NCBI GenBank assembly: GCA_017441065.1
Contig: JAFSAI010000003.1
Location: forward strand, 1-47,785
Direction of reading: 5' to 3'
Length of the DNA: 47,785 bases
Source: Bacilli bacterium
GTDB lineage: Bacteria; Bacillota_I; Bacilli_A; RF39; UBA660
Shown: positions 1-6,744 of the stretch, piece by piece
Layout of the letters: each line of letters starts with the position of its first letter
Numbering within the stretch: the first letter of the stretch is position 1
Program-made: the position numbers and the translations under genes
The notes under the pieces: generated by a model
The model's input: the letters and a program-made list of their open reading frames with translations, nothing else
Databases searched by the model: none
Told to the model about the DNA's origin: nothing

Positions 1-127
1 TCGAAAAATGACACACGAAATTAATTTACAATCCATATCTATTGTGATTAAATGAATATGGAAGTAGTGAATGTAACGTTGCCAAAAGCTAACTAACGGG
101 GAGGTATACCGAAAGGAAGTGAGGCTT

Positions 128-232
128 ATGAAAATAAAAACTATAAATAAGTTTTTACTAGTAATAATTTTACTATATCTGATATGTGAATTATTAGAGA
201 AAATAAAAGACGTTACCCAAGTAATTGGATAG
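128..232 (+). CDS. 34-residue hydrophobic peptide, type I toxin-like
   Basis: Short ORF with an AAAGGAAG/GAGG ribosome binding site just upstream. It encodes a basic N-terminus, one membrane-spanning stretch (about residues 9-19) and a charged tail. The binding site AGGAAGTGA (114-122) is complementary, with a small bulge, to TCACGCTTCCT (265-275) downstream of the stop. That 5'-3' fold-back is typical of type I toxin mRNAs. I recognise no named family and see no proven antitoxin RNA; it could also be a chance ORF in a structured RNA. Confidence 0.4.
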   Translation: MKIKTINKFLLVIILLYLICELLEKIKDVTQVIG

Positions 233-334
233 CGTCACCAACTAAAAATTAGGCGACGTGAAATTCACGCTTCCTAAGAAGAGTATATTATAAGTTAGAA
301 TAATATACAAGTATATTTGGTAGATAAAATATTC

Positions 335-360
335 AAAGAATAGTAATCTATTCTTTTTTT
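335..360 (+). terminator. Rho-independent terminator
   Basis: Perfect 9-bp stem AAAGAATAG/CTATTCTTT with loop TAAT, followed by a run of T. It ends the transcript containing the small peptide and separates it from the surface-protein gene. Bases 233-334 between them hold only weak inverted repeats, including GTATATTA/TAATATAC at 283-308. Confidence 0.75.
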
Positions 361-454
361 GTGGTTAAAAGTTACCAACAAAATTTTATCAAAAATTTGA
401 CTTCGGGGGGGGTAATATATACTTACCTTATAAAATAGAAAAGGAAGAAAGAAT

Positions 455-1801
455 ATGCAAGTTGTTAACAAAAAAATGTGTGTGATAGTAATATTAGTGT
501 TAGTGATAATAGAAAGTTGTACGTTGTTTTTAATGTACAAGTCATTCAGTAATAAGAATACAAATTTAGATGAAGTAAATCTGAATATAAATAATTCAAA
601 TATGTTTGCAATAATGTTAGAACAAGAAGATGGAACATATAAAGAAGATACAAGTAATACGTGGCCCACAAGTGGTTATAAATATAATGAATCTATGTCA
701 GGATGTATAGATATAAACGGAAATAAACTAGATGGAGTACTTAGTTATGATAGCACAAATAATATAGCCACAGTAGATACAGGAAATACAAGTTATTGTT
801 ATTTGTATTTTAGTATACCGCCTACAGCATTCGCGGTATATTCAGCGGATGATACATCATTAACATTCTATAAAAATAAAGACAATGTAACAGAAGGAGA
901 AGAATATAAAGGAAAAATAGCAACTGAAATTTATACAGGGTTTGAAGAAGTTAGTTATAGTCCCAATAATTCTCCTTGGAATAGTTATAAAACTAAAATA
1001 ACATCAGTAGTAGTTGCAGAAGAAATATCACCGATAAGTACAGCGAATTGGTTTTATGGTTTTAACAATTCATCATTAACAATGAATTTAGACAAATTAA
1101 ATACAAGTAATGTAACTAATATGAGAAATATGTTTACTGCTTCTGCAGTCACAACCTTAGAGATAGGCTCATGGGATACAGGTAATGTAATAGATATGAA
1201 TAGTATGTTTTCTAATTCTTCAGTTACAACATTAGAAATAGGTTCTTGGGATACAAGTAATGTAACAAGTATGAATAGTATGTTTGCAAATACTTCAGTT
1301 ACAACTTTAGAGATAGGCTCGTGGGATGTAGGTAATGTAACAGATATGTCAGGTATGTTTGGTGGTGCTACAGTCACAACCTTAGATATGGGATTTTGGG
1401 ATACATCGAGTGTTACAAGGATGGATTGGATGTTTAATAGTTCTAATATTTCCACCTTAAATATAGGTTCATGGGATATAAGTAATGTAACTACTATGGA
1501 TGGTATGTTTGCTTGGGCTAATATTATAACTCTAGACATTGGTTTGTGGGATACAAGCAATGTAACAACAATGCTAGAAATGTTTAGAGATACATCATTC
1601 ACAACTTTAGAGATAGGCTCATGGGATGTAAGTAATGTAACAAGTATGAGTATGATGTTTTATAATTGTTCTCAGTTAACATTGGATTGCAATAAATGGG
1701 ATGTTTCGAATGTTGAAAGCTATGAGGGGTTTAATTATAATGCACCAGGAGTTGTTATACCATCTTCATTTAATTCAGAAGATGCTGGTATGGATTATTA
1801 A
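455..1801 (+). CDS. DUF285/BspA-type repeat surface protein
   Basis: 448-residue predicted surface protein. The N-terminus is basic and then strongly hydrophobic (about residues 8-28), giving an uncleaved anchor or signal peptide. Residues about 30-130 form a unique region with two Cys. From about residue 212 to 430 there are nine units of about 25 residues with the pattern L-x-I-G-x-W-D-x-S-N-V-T-x-M-x-x-M-F, which is the DUF285 leucine-rich-like repeat of mycoplasmas and gut Firmicutes. Such proteins are usually linked to adhesion or host contact. No LPxTG motif is seen. Start chosen at ATG 455 because AAGGAAG lies 7 nt upstream. This is host DNA, outside the prophage. Confidence 0.85.
   Translation: MQVVNKKMCVIVILVLVIIESCTLFLMYKSFSNKNTNLDEVNLNINNSNMFAIMLEQEDGTYKEDTSNTWPTSGYKYNESMSGCIDINGNKLDGVLSYDSTNNIATVDTGNTSYCYLYFSIPPTAFAVYSADDTSLTFYKNKDNVTEGEEYKGKIATEIYTGFEEVSYSPNNSPWNSYKTKITSVVVAEEISPISTANWFYGFNNSSLTMNLDKLNTSNVTNMRNMFTASAVTTLEIGSWDTGNVIDMNSMFSNSSVTTLEIGSWDTSNVTSMNSMFANTSVTTLEIGSWDVGNVTDMSGMFGGATVTTLDMGFWDTSSVTRMDWMFNSSNISTLNIGSWDISNVTTMDGMFAWANIITLDIGLWDTSNVTTMLEMFRDTSFTTLEIGSWDVSNVTSMSMMFYNCSQLTLDCNKWDVSNVESYEGFNYNAPGVVIPSSFNSEDAGMDY
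1157..1681 (+). repeat. Seven in-register 75-bp coding repeats
   Basis: Seven consecutive 75-bp (25-codon) units inside the DUF285 gene, flanked by a diverged 23-codon unit before and a partial unit after. Units are similar rather than identical, with W-D-x-S-N-V as the most constant core. Repeat number could vary by slippage or recombination. Confidence 0.8.
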
Positions 1802-1860
1802 TAATCGTCAATGAAGACGTTAAAATAAATATGAGAGATAGCACACATATCTTTCTTCCT

Positions 1861-1892
1861 AAAAAGCATCTATTAAATAGATGCTTTTTTTG
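1861..1892 (+). terminator. Rho-independent terminator
   Basis: Perfect 13-bp stem AAAAAGCATCTAT/ATAGATGCTTTTT with a 3-nt loop and extra T. It ends the surface-protein transcript. Confidence 0.9.
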
Positions 1893-1995
1893 CTACTTTA
1901 TTTTTTCATTTTACATAAAATAAAATTAATAGGTAAAATAAGTTTACAAAGAAAATTTATATGTGTTAAAATTATTAATGAAAGGATATGATAAA

Positions 1996-2592
1996 ATGAG
2001 TACAAAAATAAGCGCAACTAAAAATATTAAAAGTAGCAAAACAAGAAAGACTACTAACAAGAATGATAAATATATAAGTCCTAAAAATTATATATATGCT
2101 TTTTTAATTTTAGTTGGTGGTATAGTACTTACTTTATACATATTTGAATGGTATCAAGTAAAACAAGAAGAAAAATTAATGACTAGTTATTTAATTTCTT
2201 CAAATACTATTGAATCAAATATAACAGATATTGAATCTTTAGAACAAATTACTCAAGAAGCTCCATCTTCATATTTTATTTATATAGGATATACTGGAGA
2301 TGAAGATGTATATAATTTAGAAAAAGAATTAAAAAGAGTGATTGATAAATATAAATTAAATGACGAATTTTATTATTTAGATATTACAGATTTAAAAAAT
2401 AAAAATCAAGATTATCTAAAAGAAATAAATAGTAAATTAGACGTAAATTTAGAAAATATTCCGGCAATTATTTATGTAAATGAAGGAAAGATTTTGGATA
2501 GTAATGTTTTAGATGGTGTTAATGATACTAAATTAAAAGTTTCTGATTTTGAACAACTATTAGATATTTACGAATTTGAAATAATAAAGTAG
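1996..2592 (+). CDS. Membrane-anchored thioredoxin-like protein
   Basis: About 198 residues from the chosen ATG at 1996, which has AAAGGA about 9 nt upstream; two in-frame earlier ATGs at 1963 and 1978 lack this site. A Lys/Thr-rich cytoplasmic head is followed by one membrane segment (about residues 33-54) and an extracytoplasmic domain. The pattern F-I-Y-I-G-Y-T-G-D, then an alpha-helical stretch, then N-I-P-A-I-I-Y-V, resembles a thioredoxin fold with its cis-Pro loop. The CxxC motif is absent, so redox catalysis is unlikely. It lies directly upstream of the coat genes but has its own terminator-like hairpin. Confidence 0.65.
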   Translation: MSTKISATKNIKSSKTRKTTNKNDKYISPKNYIYAFLILVGGIVLTLYIFEWYQVKQEEKLMTSYLISSNTIESNITDIESLEQITQEAPSSYFIYIGYTGDEDVYNLEKELKRVIDKYKLNDEFYYLDITDLKNKNQDYLKEINSKLDVNLENIPAIIYVNEGKILDSNVLDGVNDTKLKVSDFEQLLDIYEFEIIK

Positions 2593-2605
2593 GCTAATGT
2601 ATCTA

Positions 2606-2632
2606 ACGATAGCAAAATTACCTCATACATTA
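2606..2632 (+). promoter_or_regulatory. Mother-cell sigma-K/sigma-E-like promoter for the cotJ genes
   Basis: AC at 2606-2607, 16 nt, then CATACATTA at 2624-2632. This fits the sigma-K consensus (AC, 16-17 nt, CATANNNTA) and also resembles a sigma-E -10. Known cotJ operons are transcribed in the mother cell, so the match is in the expected place. The start site would fall near 2638-2640, just before the ribosome binding site. Confidence 0.5.
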
Positions 2633-2649
2633 ATGTAGGAGGTAATTTT
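2614..2649 (+). promoter_or_regulatory. Long hairpin burying the cotJA-JB ribosome binding site
   Basis: Stem AAAATTACCTC (2614-2624) with GAGGTAATTTT (2639-2649), 11 bp perfect, plus an inner TACAT/ATGTA stem, followed by more T. It can act as a terminator for the upstream gene and also hides GGAGGT. Only read-through transcripts can form it, because a start at the mother-cell promoter would omit its 5' half. Confidence 0.6.
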
Positions 2650-2652
2650 TTT

Positions 2653-3096
2653 ATGTTATTTGATAATAACGACATGGATTTGGATTTTACATTTTTAAAT
2701 TTAGCTAATATAACAAATAATGATTCTGATAGTCGTAATTTTTTTACTGCTAAAGAAGGTTTTTTAAGAGGAAATATGTTTAAGAATGAATATAAGCCTT
2801 ATAAAAATTTAAATTTTGTTAATATAGTTCCTAAAAATGATAGAGAGGCAAAATTATATAATGTGATGTGTTATACACATGCTATTACTGATATGAATTT
2901 ATATTTAGATGTCCATCCTGATGATAGAATGGCATTAAATATGTTGAAAGAATTCATAAAAGAGGAAGAAAAAGCTAAACAAGAATATATAATGAGTTAT
3001 GGTCCATTAAATGTATGTGATACAAAAGGTGATAAGTTTGAATGGGTTAATGGTCCATGGTCATGGGAAAATTTAGGAGGTAATATGTATGTTTAA
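2653..3096 (+). CDS. cotJB: Spore coat protein CotJA-CotJB fusion
   Basis: 147 residues. The N-terminal part (about 30-60) has the CotJA-like pattern E-G-F-x-R-G-N-M-F-x-x-x-Y-x-P-Y-K. Residues about 65-140 match CotJB: D-M-N-L-Y-L-D-V-H-P-D-D, then a helical segment, Y-G-P-L and G-P-W-S-W-E. In Bacillus these are separate genes of the cotJ operon making minor spore-coat proteins; here they appear fused. GGAGGT precedes the ATG. The 3' end overlaps the cotJC start by 8 nt, so the two are translationally coupled. Confidence 0.8.
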   Translation: MLFDNNDMDLDFTFLNLANITNNDSDSRNFFTAKEGFLRGNMFKNEYKPYKNLNFVNIVPKNDREAKLYNVMCYTHAITDMNLYLDVHPDDRMALNMLKEFIKEEEKAKQEYIMSYGPLNVCDTKGDKFEWVNGPWSWENLGGNMYV

Positions 3097-3328
3097 GTAT
3101 ACAAAACACACTAATTATCCAATAAATATTACTAAAAAAGATTTAAAAATGGCTAAATATTTAATGACACAATTTGGTGGTGCTAATGGTGAGTTAGCTG
3201 CTGCAATGAGATACTTTAGTCAAAAATTTACTATGCCTGATGATAAAGGAAAAGCATTACTTAATGATATTTCCACTGAGGAATTGGGACAACAACCATG
3301 TCGGTTATATTTTAAGTTTGATTTCTAA
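3089..3328 (+). pseudogene. cotJC: cotJC 5' part, cut by the prophage
   Basis: Codons 1-65 are the N-terminal part of CotJC, a manganese-catalase-family spore coat protein: G-G-A-N-G-E-L-A-A-A-M-R-Y, then T-M-P-D, K-G-K-A-L-L and T-E-E-L-G. After T-E-E-L-G the frame reads 12 phage-encoded residues and stops at 3328, overlapping the recombinase stop codon. The missing C-terminal two thirds lie at 46772-47137 in the same orientation. Joining at E65 gives about 185 residues, close to the roughly 189 of Bacillus CotJC. The gene is whole in sequence but split, so excision would restore it. Confidence 0.9.
3281..3291 (+). other. attL crossover region
   Basis: GAATTGGGACA here and GAACTAGGTCA at 46772-46782 share the pattern GAAYTRGGWCA. 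The host reading frame is intact up to this point and phage sequence follows. Phage arms beyond the core are roughly mirrored: reversed 3290-3308 begins ATAACCGACATGG, while the right arm begins ATAACATTCG (46753). Their symmetry centre falls at about 3285. A very short identical core is normal for large serine integrases. Confidence 0.75.
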
Positions 3329-4915
3329 ATTGAAGTCATATATAGCTTCAGAATCCCACCGACCATTATTATTCGTTTTTTTATAATATATTACATCAAT
3401 TATATTATTTAATAATTCATTTTTTTGTTTTATAGTTCCCTGATTATATAAATTTGAAAATTGCTTTAAAATTGGAACTGCACTAATATATTTTTCTTCT
3501 GTTTCATCTTCTATTTTTTTATTTATTGTATTAATACTTTCATTTATATTTTCAATTTCTTGATTTAATGTTTTTATTCTTGTTCTAAATGTTTCTTCAT
3601 CATATGTTCCAGTTTCTAAATATTCACAACATTTTTGTTTTTGAAGGTTAATGGTATTTAATTTTTTATTTAGCATCTTTTTTTCTGCTTGTAAATTTTC
3701 TTTTTTTATTTCATTTTCGTAGGTATAACCTGAAAGTATTTTTTCGTAATTGTGTAAAGTTTCTTTCAAAAATTCTATTATAGAATTTTCTACAACTTCT
3801 AATGGTGTTGCGACATTAGGACATCCTTGAGTTGTACATATTAAACTTGCTCTTTGGCCCTTTTTATTATATGGTCTTCTTTTCATGTTAAGTCCACAAA
3901 ATGCACATTTTACAATTCCACTAATTGGATTTTGTAACTCTAAATTATTAATTGGATTTTGAGGAGTATTTGCTTTGGATTTTTCTTTTAACATATTCAA
4001 CTCTTCATCTGTGATTATTGCGGGATGTTTTCCTTTTTTTACAATATAGTTGGGGCTAATAGGTCGGGTATTTATAATCTTTCCATTAACATATTTCTTT
4101 ACATTTTTTCTTTTTTCCCAGGTTACATATCCTGCATATGTTTCTGCACGATATAATCTGGTTCTTACCATTGCTGGTGTCCATTTTTCGCCACTTGGAC
4201 TTTTAAGCCCTAACTCATTTAATTTTCTTGTTATTTTATTTGCACCCAGGTTTTCATACAAATACATATCAAATATTTTTCTAACCGTAGTGATATCATC
4301 ATTAAACTTTAATGTAAATCCTTTTTCGTTTTGTAATTTTTCTTTATCGTACCCAAATGGGGGTGTACTAATTGGACATTTTCCCTCATTAACTGATTGT
4401 ACTCTTCCTCTAGTTAAAATCCTTTTTGTATAATTTAAGTATTTTCTGGCTTGATGCAGTCCATCTTCAAAATAGCTCATATCATATTCATCATTCAGAT
4501 CAAAAATTCTTCCAGGAGTTAAAATTTTTGTGTTTGTGATATCAAACTTTTCAACTATTGTTCCTTGGTCTATAGTATTACCACGAGCAAGTCTTTCTAT
4601 TTCAATACATAGAACCGCTTTATAATTATCGTTTTCTATAAGTTTTAATACTTTTTGTATTTCTGGTCTTTCTGCAATTGTGTCACCGGATACAATTTCT
4701 CTGAAAATGTTTTTTTCTGGAATTTTGCATCCAAAAGTTTGTTGAGCCCAAGTTTGTAAAATACTTTCGTGTCTTTCTAATGTTTTTTCTATTGGTTCAT
4801 CATTACCAAATTCTGCATCTTTTCTTGATTTTCTTAAATAAATTATTATATATTCAACTAATTCTTCTTTTAATACATTTTTTAAATTAAATAGTTCTTT
4901 GATTTTTTCAATCAT
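3305..4915 (-). CDS. Large serine recombinase (prophage integrase)
   Basis: 536 residues. The N-terminal resolvase domain has the catalytic Ser30 in Y-L-R-K-S-R-K-D, plus the typical S-G-D-T-I-A-E-R-P and E-x-x-R-L-A-R-G segments. A recombinase domain follows (about 180-290, with N-E-L-G-L-K-S-P-S-G-x-x-W-T). The zinc ribbon has C-A-F-C and C-T-T-Q-G-C (about 335-370). Then come a long coiled coil (about 395-480) and a C-terminal tail, all usual for the large serine integrase family. It inserts and excises the phage at cotJC. The stop lies 14 nt from the crossover region. Its upstream region has a -10-like CATAAAAT that resembles a mother-cell -10, but no convincing -35. Confidence 0.93.
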   Translation of the reverse strand: MIEKIKELFNLKNVLKEELVEYIIIYLRKSRKDAEFGNDEPIEKTLERHESILQTWAQQTFGCKIPEKNIFREIVSGDTIAERPEIQKVLKLIENDNYKAVLCIEIERLARGNTIDQGTIVEKFDITNTKILTPGRIFDLNDEYDMSYFEDGLHQARKYLNYTKRILTRGRVQSVNEGKCPISTPPFGYDKEKLQNEKGFTLKFNDDITTVRKIFDMYLYENLGANKITRKLNELGLKSPSGEKWTPAMVRTRLYRAETYAGYVTWEKRKNVKKYVNGKIINTRPISPNYIVKKGKHPAIITDEELNMLKEKSKANTPQNPINNLELQNPISGIVKCAFCGLNMKRRPYNKKGQRASLICTTQGCPNVATPLEVVENSIIEFLKETLHNYEKILSGYTYENEIKKENLQAEKKMLNKKLNTINLQKQKCCEYLETGTYDEETFRTRIKTLNQEIENINESINTINKKIEDETEEKYISAVPILKQFSNLYNQGTIKQKNELLNNIIDVIYYKKTNNNGRWDSEAIYDFNLEIKLKI

Positions 4916-4947
4916 TGCAGCACTTTCCTTTCTTTTAATTTTATGCT

Positions 4948-4980
4948 ACAATGTAAAAGGAAAACCTGTTACATTGTAAC
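4948..4980 (-). promoter_or_regulatory. Inverted repeat upstream of the integrase gene
   Basis: ACAATGTAA (4948-4956) and TTACATTGT (4969-4977) form a 9-bp inverted repeat in the leader of the integrase gene; GTTACATTGTAAC (4968-4980) is itself palindromic. This is a likely operator controlling integrase expression. Which protein binds it is unknown. Confidence 0.45.
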
Positions 4981-5013
4981 ATATAAGTTTTTAGTCGAGC
5001 TTTGGTTTTCATT

Positions 5014-5045
5014 GCCCTTACTCTCTGCAAAGAGTAGGGCTTTTA
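5014..5045 (+). terminator. Plus-strand terminator with no plus-strand gene
   Basis: GCCCTTACTCT / AGAGTAGGGC stem (one bulged T) followed by TTTTATT on the plus strand only. No plus-strand gene precedes it. It may end a small RNA running antisense to the integrase leader, or be inherited from an attachment-region transcript. Confidence 0.5.
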
Positions 5046-5055
5046 TTAATTGATT

Positions 5056-5322
5056 TTAATTGTTATTTTCATTATTTAGTTGGTATGAAAATACATTCTT
5101 ATAATTTTTGGGATTTCTTATTTTTTTTAGTTGATGAATTAATATTTTTCTCATTTCATCAATGGTTTCGTTATCATTTATTATTATAAAATTGTGTGAG
5201 TCATATTTAAATAATAAACATTTTATGTTCTTTGGCAAATTTTCTGTTTTTACTATAATGTTATAGTCATTTATTGTTTTTTTTAACTCCTGACAACTTT
5301 CTAATAAATAATTAACATTCAT
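5056..5322 (-). CDS. ImmA-like protein lacking the zinc motif
   Basis: 88 residues with AAGGAGGT 9 nt upstream. The pattern N-L-P-K-N-I-x-C-L-x-F-K, then F-I-I-I-N-D-N, then I-L-I-H-Q-L-K-K resembles the start of ImmA/IrrE metallopeptidases, which cleave phage repressors. The HExxH zinc site is replaced by H-Q-L-K-K and the protein stops soon after. It follows the repressor in the same operon, as immA genes do. It may be a decayed or non-catalytic anti-repressor; the family assignment is tentative. Confidence 0.5.
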   Translation of the reverse strand: MNVNYLLESCQELKKTINDYNIIVKTENLPKNIKCLLFKYDSHNFIIINDNETIDEMRKILIHQLKKIRNPKNYKNVFSYQLNNENNN

Positions 5323-5389
5323 ACTACAATACCTCCTTATTACTCTTTATGCGATTAAGTACGATACTGCATGTACTCATTTTCATTAA

Positions 5390-5773
5390 TTATTTTTTTG
5401 AATTTTCATATTCTTTTATTGTTTTTTTCATAATAAATTTTATTACATCAGCTTCGCTTTGTGAAATATGCGGAAGCCCTTTTTTTATCAACGCTTTTAA
5501 TTCTTTTAAATCTACTTCATTTTCATTTATATCGTTGCTAATTGAAACAACTTTATCTTTTGAGATTTCTATGTCATAACCCCTTAACCATGCTTCACTG
5601 ACATCAAGTGCATTTGACAATAGTTCTAAATTTTTATCTGATGGTTTGTATTTACCAGATAAATAACTGGATATTACTCCTTTTCCGATTCCAGTTTTGT
5701 TTGATAATTCAGTTGGCTTTATAAAATTTGAGTTCATTGCTTGTTGCAATCTTCTAGAAAATTTTTCCTTCAA
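5390..5773 (-). CDS. CI-like phage repressor, XRE family
   Basis: 127 residues from a TTG start at 5773, chosen because AAAGGAG lies 8 nt upstream; the in-frame ATG at 5791 overlaps that site and has none of its own. A helix-turn-helix spans about residues 5-60 (K-P-T-E-L-S-N-K-T-G-I, then G-V-I-S-S-Y-L-S-G-K-Y-K-P). The C-terminal half is acidic and short, with no S24 peptidase domain, so it would not self-cleave like LexA or CI. It is expressed leftward from a good sigma-A promoter and faces the Cro-like gene across a symmetric operator. Confidence 0.85.
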   Translation of the reverse strand: MKEKFSRRLQQAMNSNFIKPTELSNKTGIGKGVISSYLSGKYKPSDKNLELLSNALDVSEAWLRGYDIEISKDKVVSISNDINENEVDLKELKALIKKGLPHISQSEADVIKFIMKKTIKEYENSKK

Positions 5774-5797
5774 TTGAGCCACTCCTTTCATGCTTCT

Positions 5798-5881
5798 AAT
5801 ATAGCATTCAATTTATTAAAAATCAACAAAAGTTTAGAAAAACTTAAAAAAGTTGACAAAAAAGTTAAGTAATGCTAAACT
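5798..5881. promoter_or_regulatory. Divergent PRM/PR promoters and repressor operator
   Basis: Rightward: TTGACA (5853-5858), 17 nt, TAAACT (5876-5881). Leftward, reading the minus strand: TTGATT (5821-5826), 17 nt, TATATT (5798-5803). Between them, AGTTTAG (5831-5837) mirrors CTAAACT (5875-5881) and ACTTAA (5842-5847) mirrors TTAAGT (5865-5870). Both pairs share the same centre at 5856, on the rightward -35. This is the expected immunity switch. Confidence 0.8.
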
Positions 5882-5923
5882 CGTATCATACAGTTGGTGC
5901 ACATAACTGTGAAAGGAGAATAC

Positions 5924-6157
5924 ATGAAAAAAATAAAATATGATTATAATAAACTCAAGGGTAGAATAAGAGAATATTATGGTACACAGGAAAATTTTGC
6001 TGCTAGTATCAATATTTCAACAACTTCATTGAATAACAAATTAAATGATAAAAAAAAGAATAATTTTACTCAAGATGAGATATTTTATTCAATTTTACGA
6101 TTAAATATTCAACCATATGAGGTAGCTGAAATTTTTTTTAAAGAAAAAGTTCAGTAA
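5924..6157 (+). CDS. Cro-like DNA-binding protein (DUF739-like)
   Basis: 77 residues from ATG 5924, with GAAAGGAG just upstream; an earlier in-frame start at 5894 has no such site. The pattern Y-D-Y-N-K-L-K-G-R-I-R-E, G-T-Q-E-N-F-A, I-S-T-T-S-L-N-N-K-L-N is that of small phage Cro-type helix-turn-helix proteins. As the first rightward gene under PR, it likely opposes the CI-like repressor during the lytic switch. Confidence 0.8.
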   Translation: MKKIKYDYNKLKGRIREYYGTQENFAASINISTTSLNNKLNDKKKNNFTQDEIFYSILRLNIQPYEVAEIFFKEKVQ

Positions 6158-6171
6158 AACTGAACTTTTGG
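6145..6171 (+). terminator. Terminator/attenuator after the Cro-like gene
   Basis: Perfect 10-bp stem AAAAGTTCAG/CTGAACTTTT overlapping the stop codon of the Cro-like gene, with only a short T tract. It probably limits read-through into the early operon until antitermination or strong expression. Bases 6172-6272 hold no gene that I can see. Confidence 0.6.
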
Positions 6172-6272
6172 TTAGAGTATTATAATCACTAATTGTTGTT
6201 GCAGAGGCAATTATTAATTGAGTAAATCATAAAGTTTAGTAATCGGCAAAGCTCGACATAAAGGGGAATTAT

Positions 6273-6464
6273 ATGAAACCAAAAATTACATTAATAAAAA
6301 ATGATAAATTAATTGAAGAAACAAGATTTAATTTAAAAAAACTGTATGATGTAATAAATGAAATAGGGCGTGATCTTTCAAAAAGAAATGTTGATATATC
6401 TAGTTATTTTTATTCATCAGAACAGTATAAGAAAATTTTAAAAGAAAATAAAAACTTAATATAG
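6273..6464 (+). CDS. Small hypothetical early phage protein
   Basis: 63 residues, AAAGGGG ribosome binding site. Charged, mostly helical, no membrane segment or recognisable motif. First gene of the early rightward operon after the Cro-like terminator. Function not recognised. Confidence 0.6.
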   Translation: MKPKITLIKNDKLIEETRFNLKKLYDVINEIGRDLSKRNVDISSYFYSSEQYKKILKENKNLI

Positions 6465-6472
6465 GTGAGAAA

Positions 6473-6706
6473 ATGGAAAGGTTAAAAATAAAAAATATCG
6501 TTAAATTGTTTGTGTTAGCATTTCATCTAGGAATAATACTTTATTATTCATTATCTATAATGTTGATATTTATGGCATTTAACTTTGTTGCAATGATACA
6601 TTTTATAATTGCAATTTGTGTTAGTTATTTATTGATAGAAAATATAAAAAAAGAGAACTCCAAGTTAGCGCTAAAAAGTTCTCTAAATGATTATAACAAA
6701 ATTTAG
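6473..6706 (+). CDS. Small two-helix membrane protein
   Basis: 77 residues with two predicted membrane segments (about 11-33 and 35-55) and a charged, Lys/Asn-rich cytoplasmic tail. Ribosome binding site AGGTGAG. Early phage membrane proteins of this size sometimes act in superinfection exclusion, but nothing in the sequence proves this. Confidence 0.6.
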   Translation: MERLKIKNIVKLFVLAFHLGIILYYSLSIMLIFMAFNFVAMIHFIIAICVSYLLIENIKKENSKLALKSSLNDYNKI

Positions 6707-6744
6707 AGAGTATATCAATTTAATGAATATTAACAGGTGTAAAA

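Noticed and set aside
1054-1602. Long open frame antisense to the DUF285 repeats
   Set aside because: It mirrors the 75-bp repeats and has no ribosome binding site or family pattern; the sense frame is clearly real.
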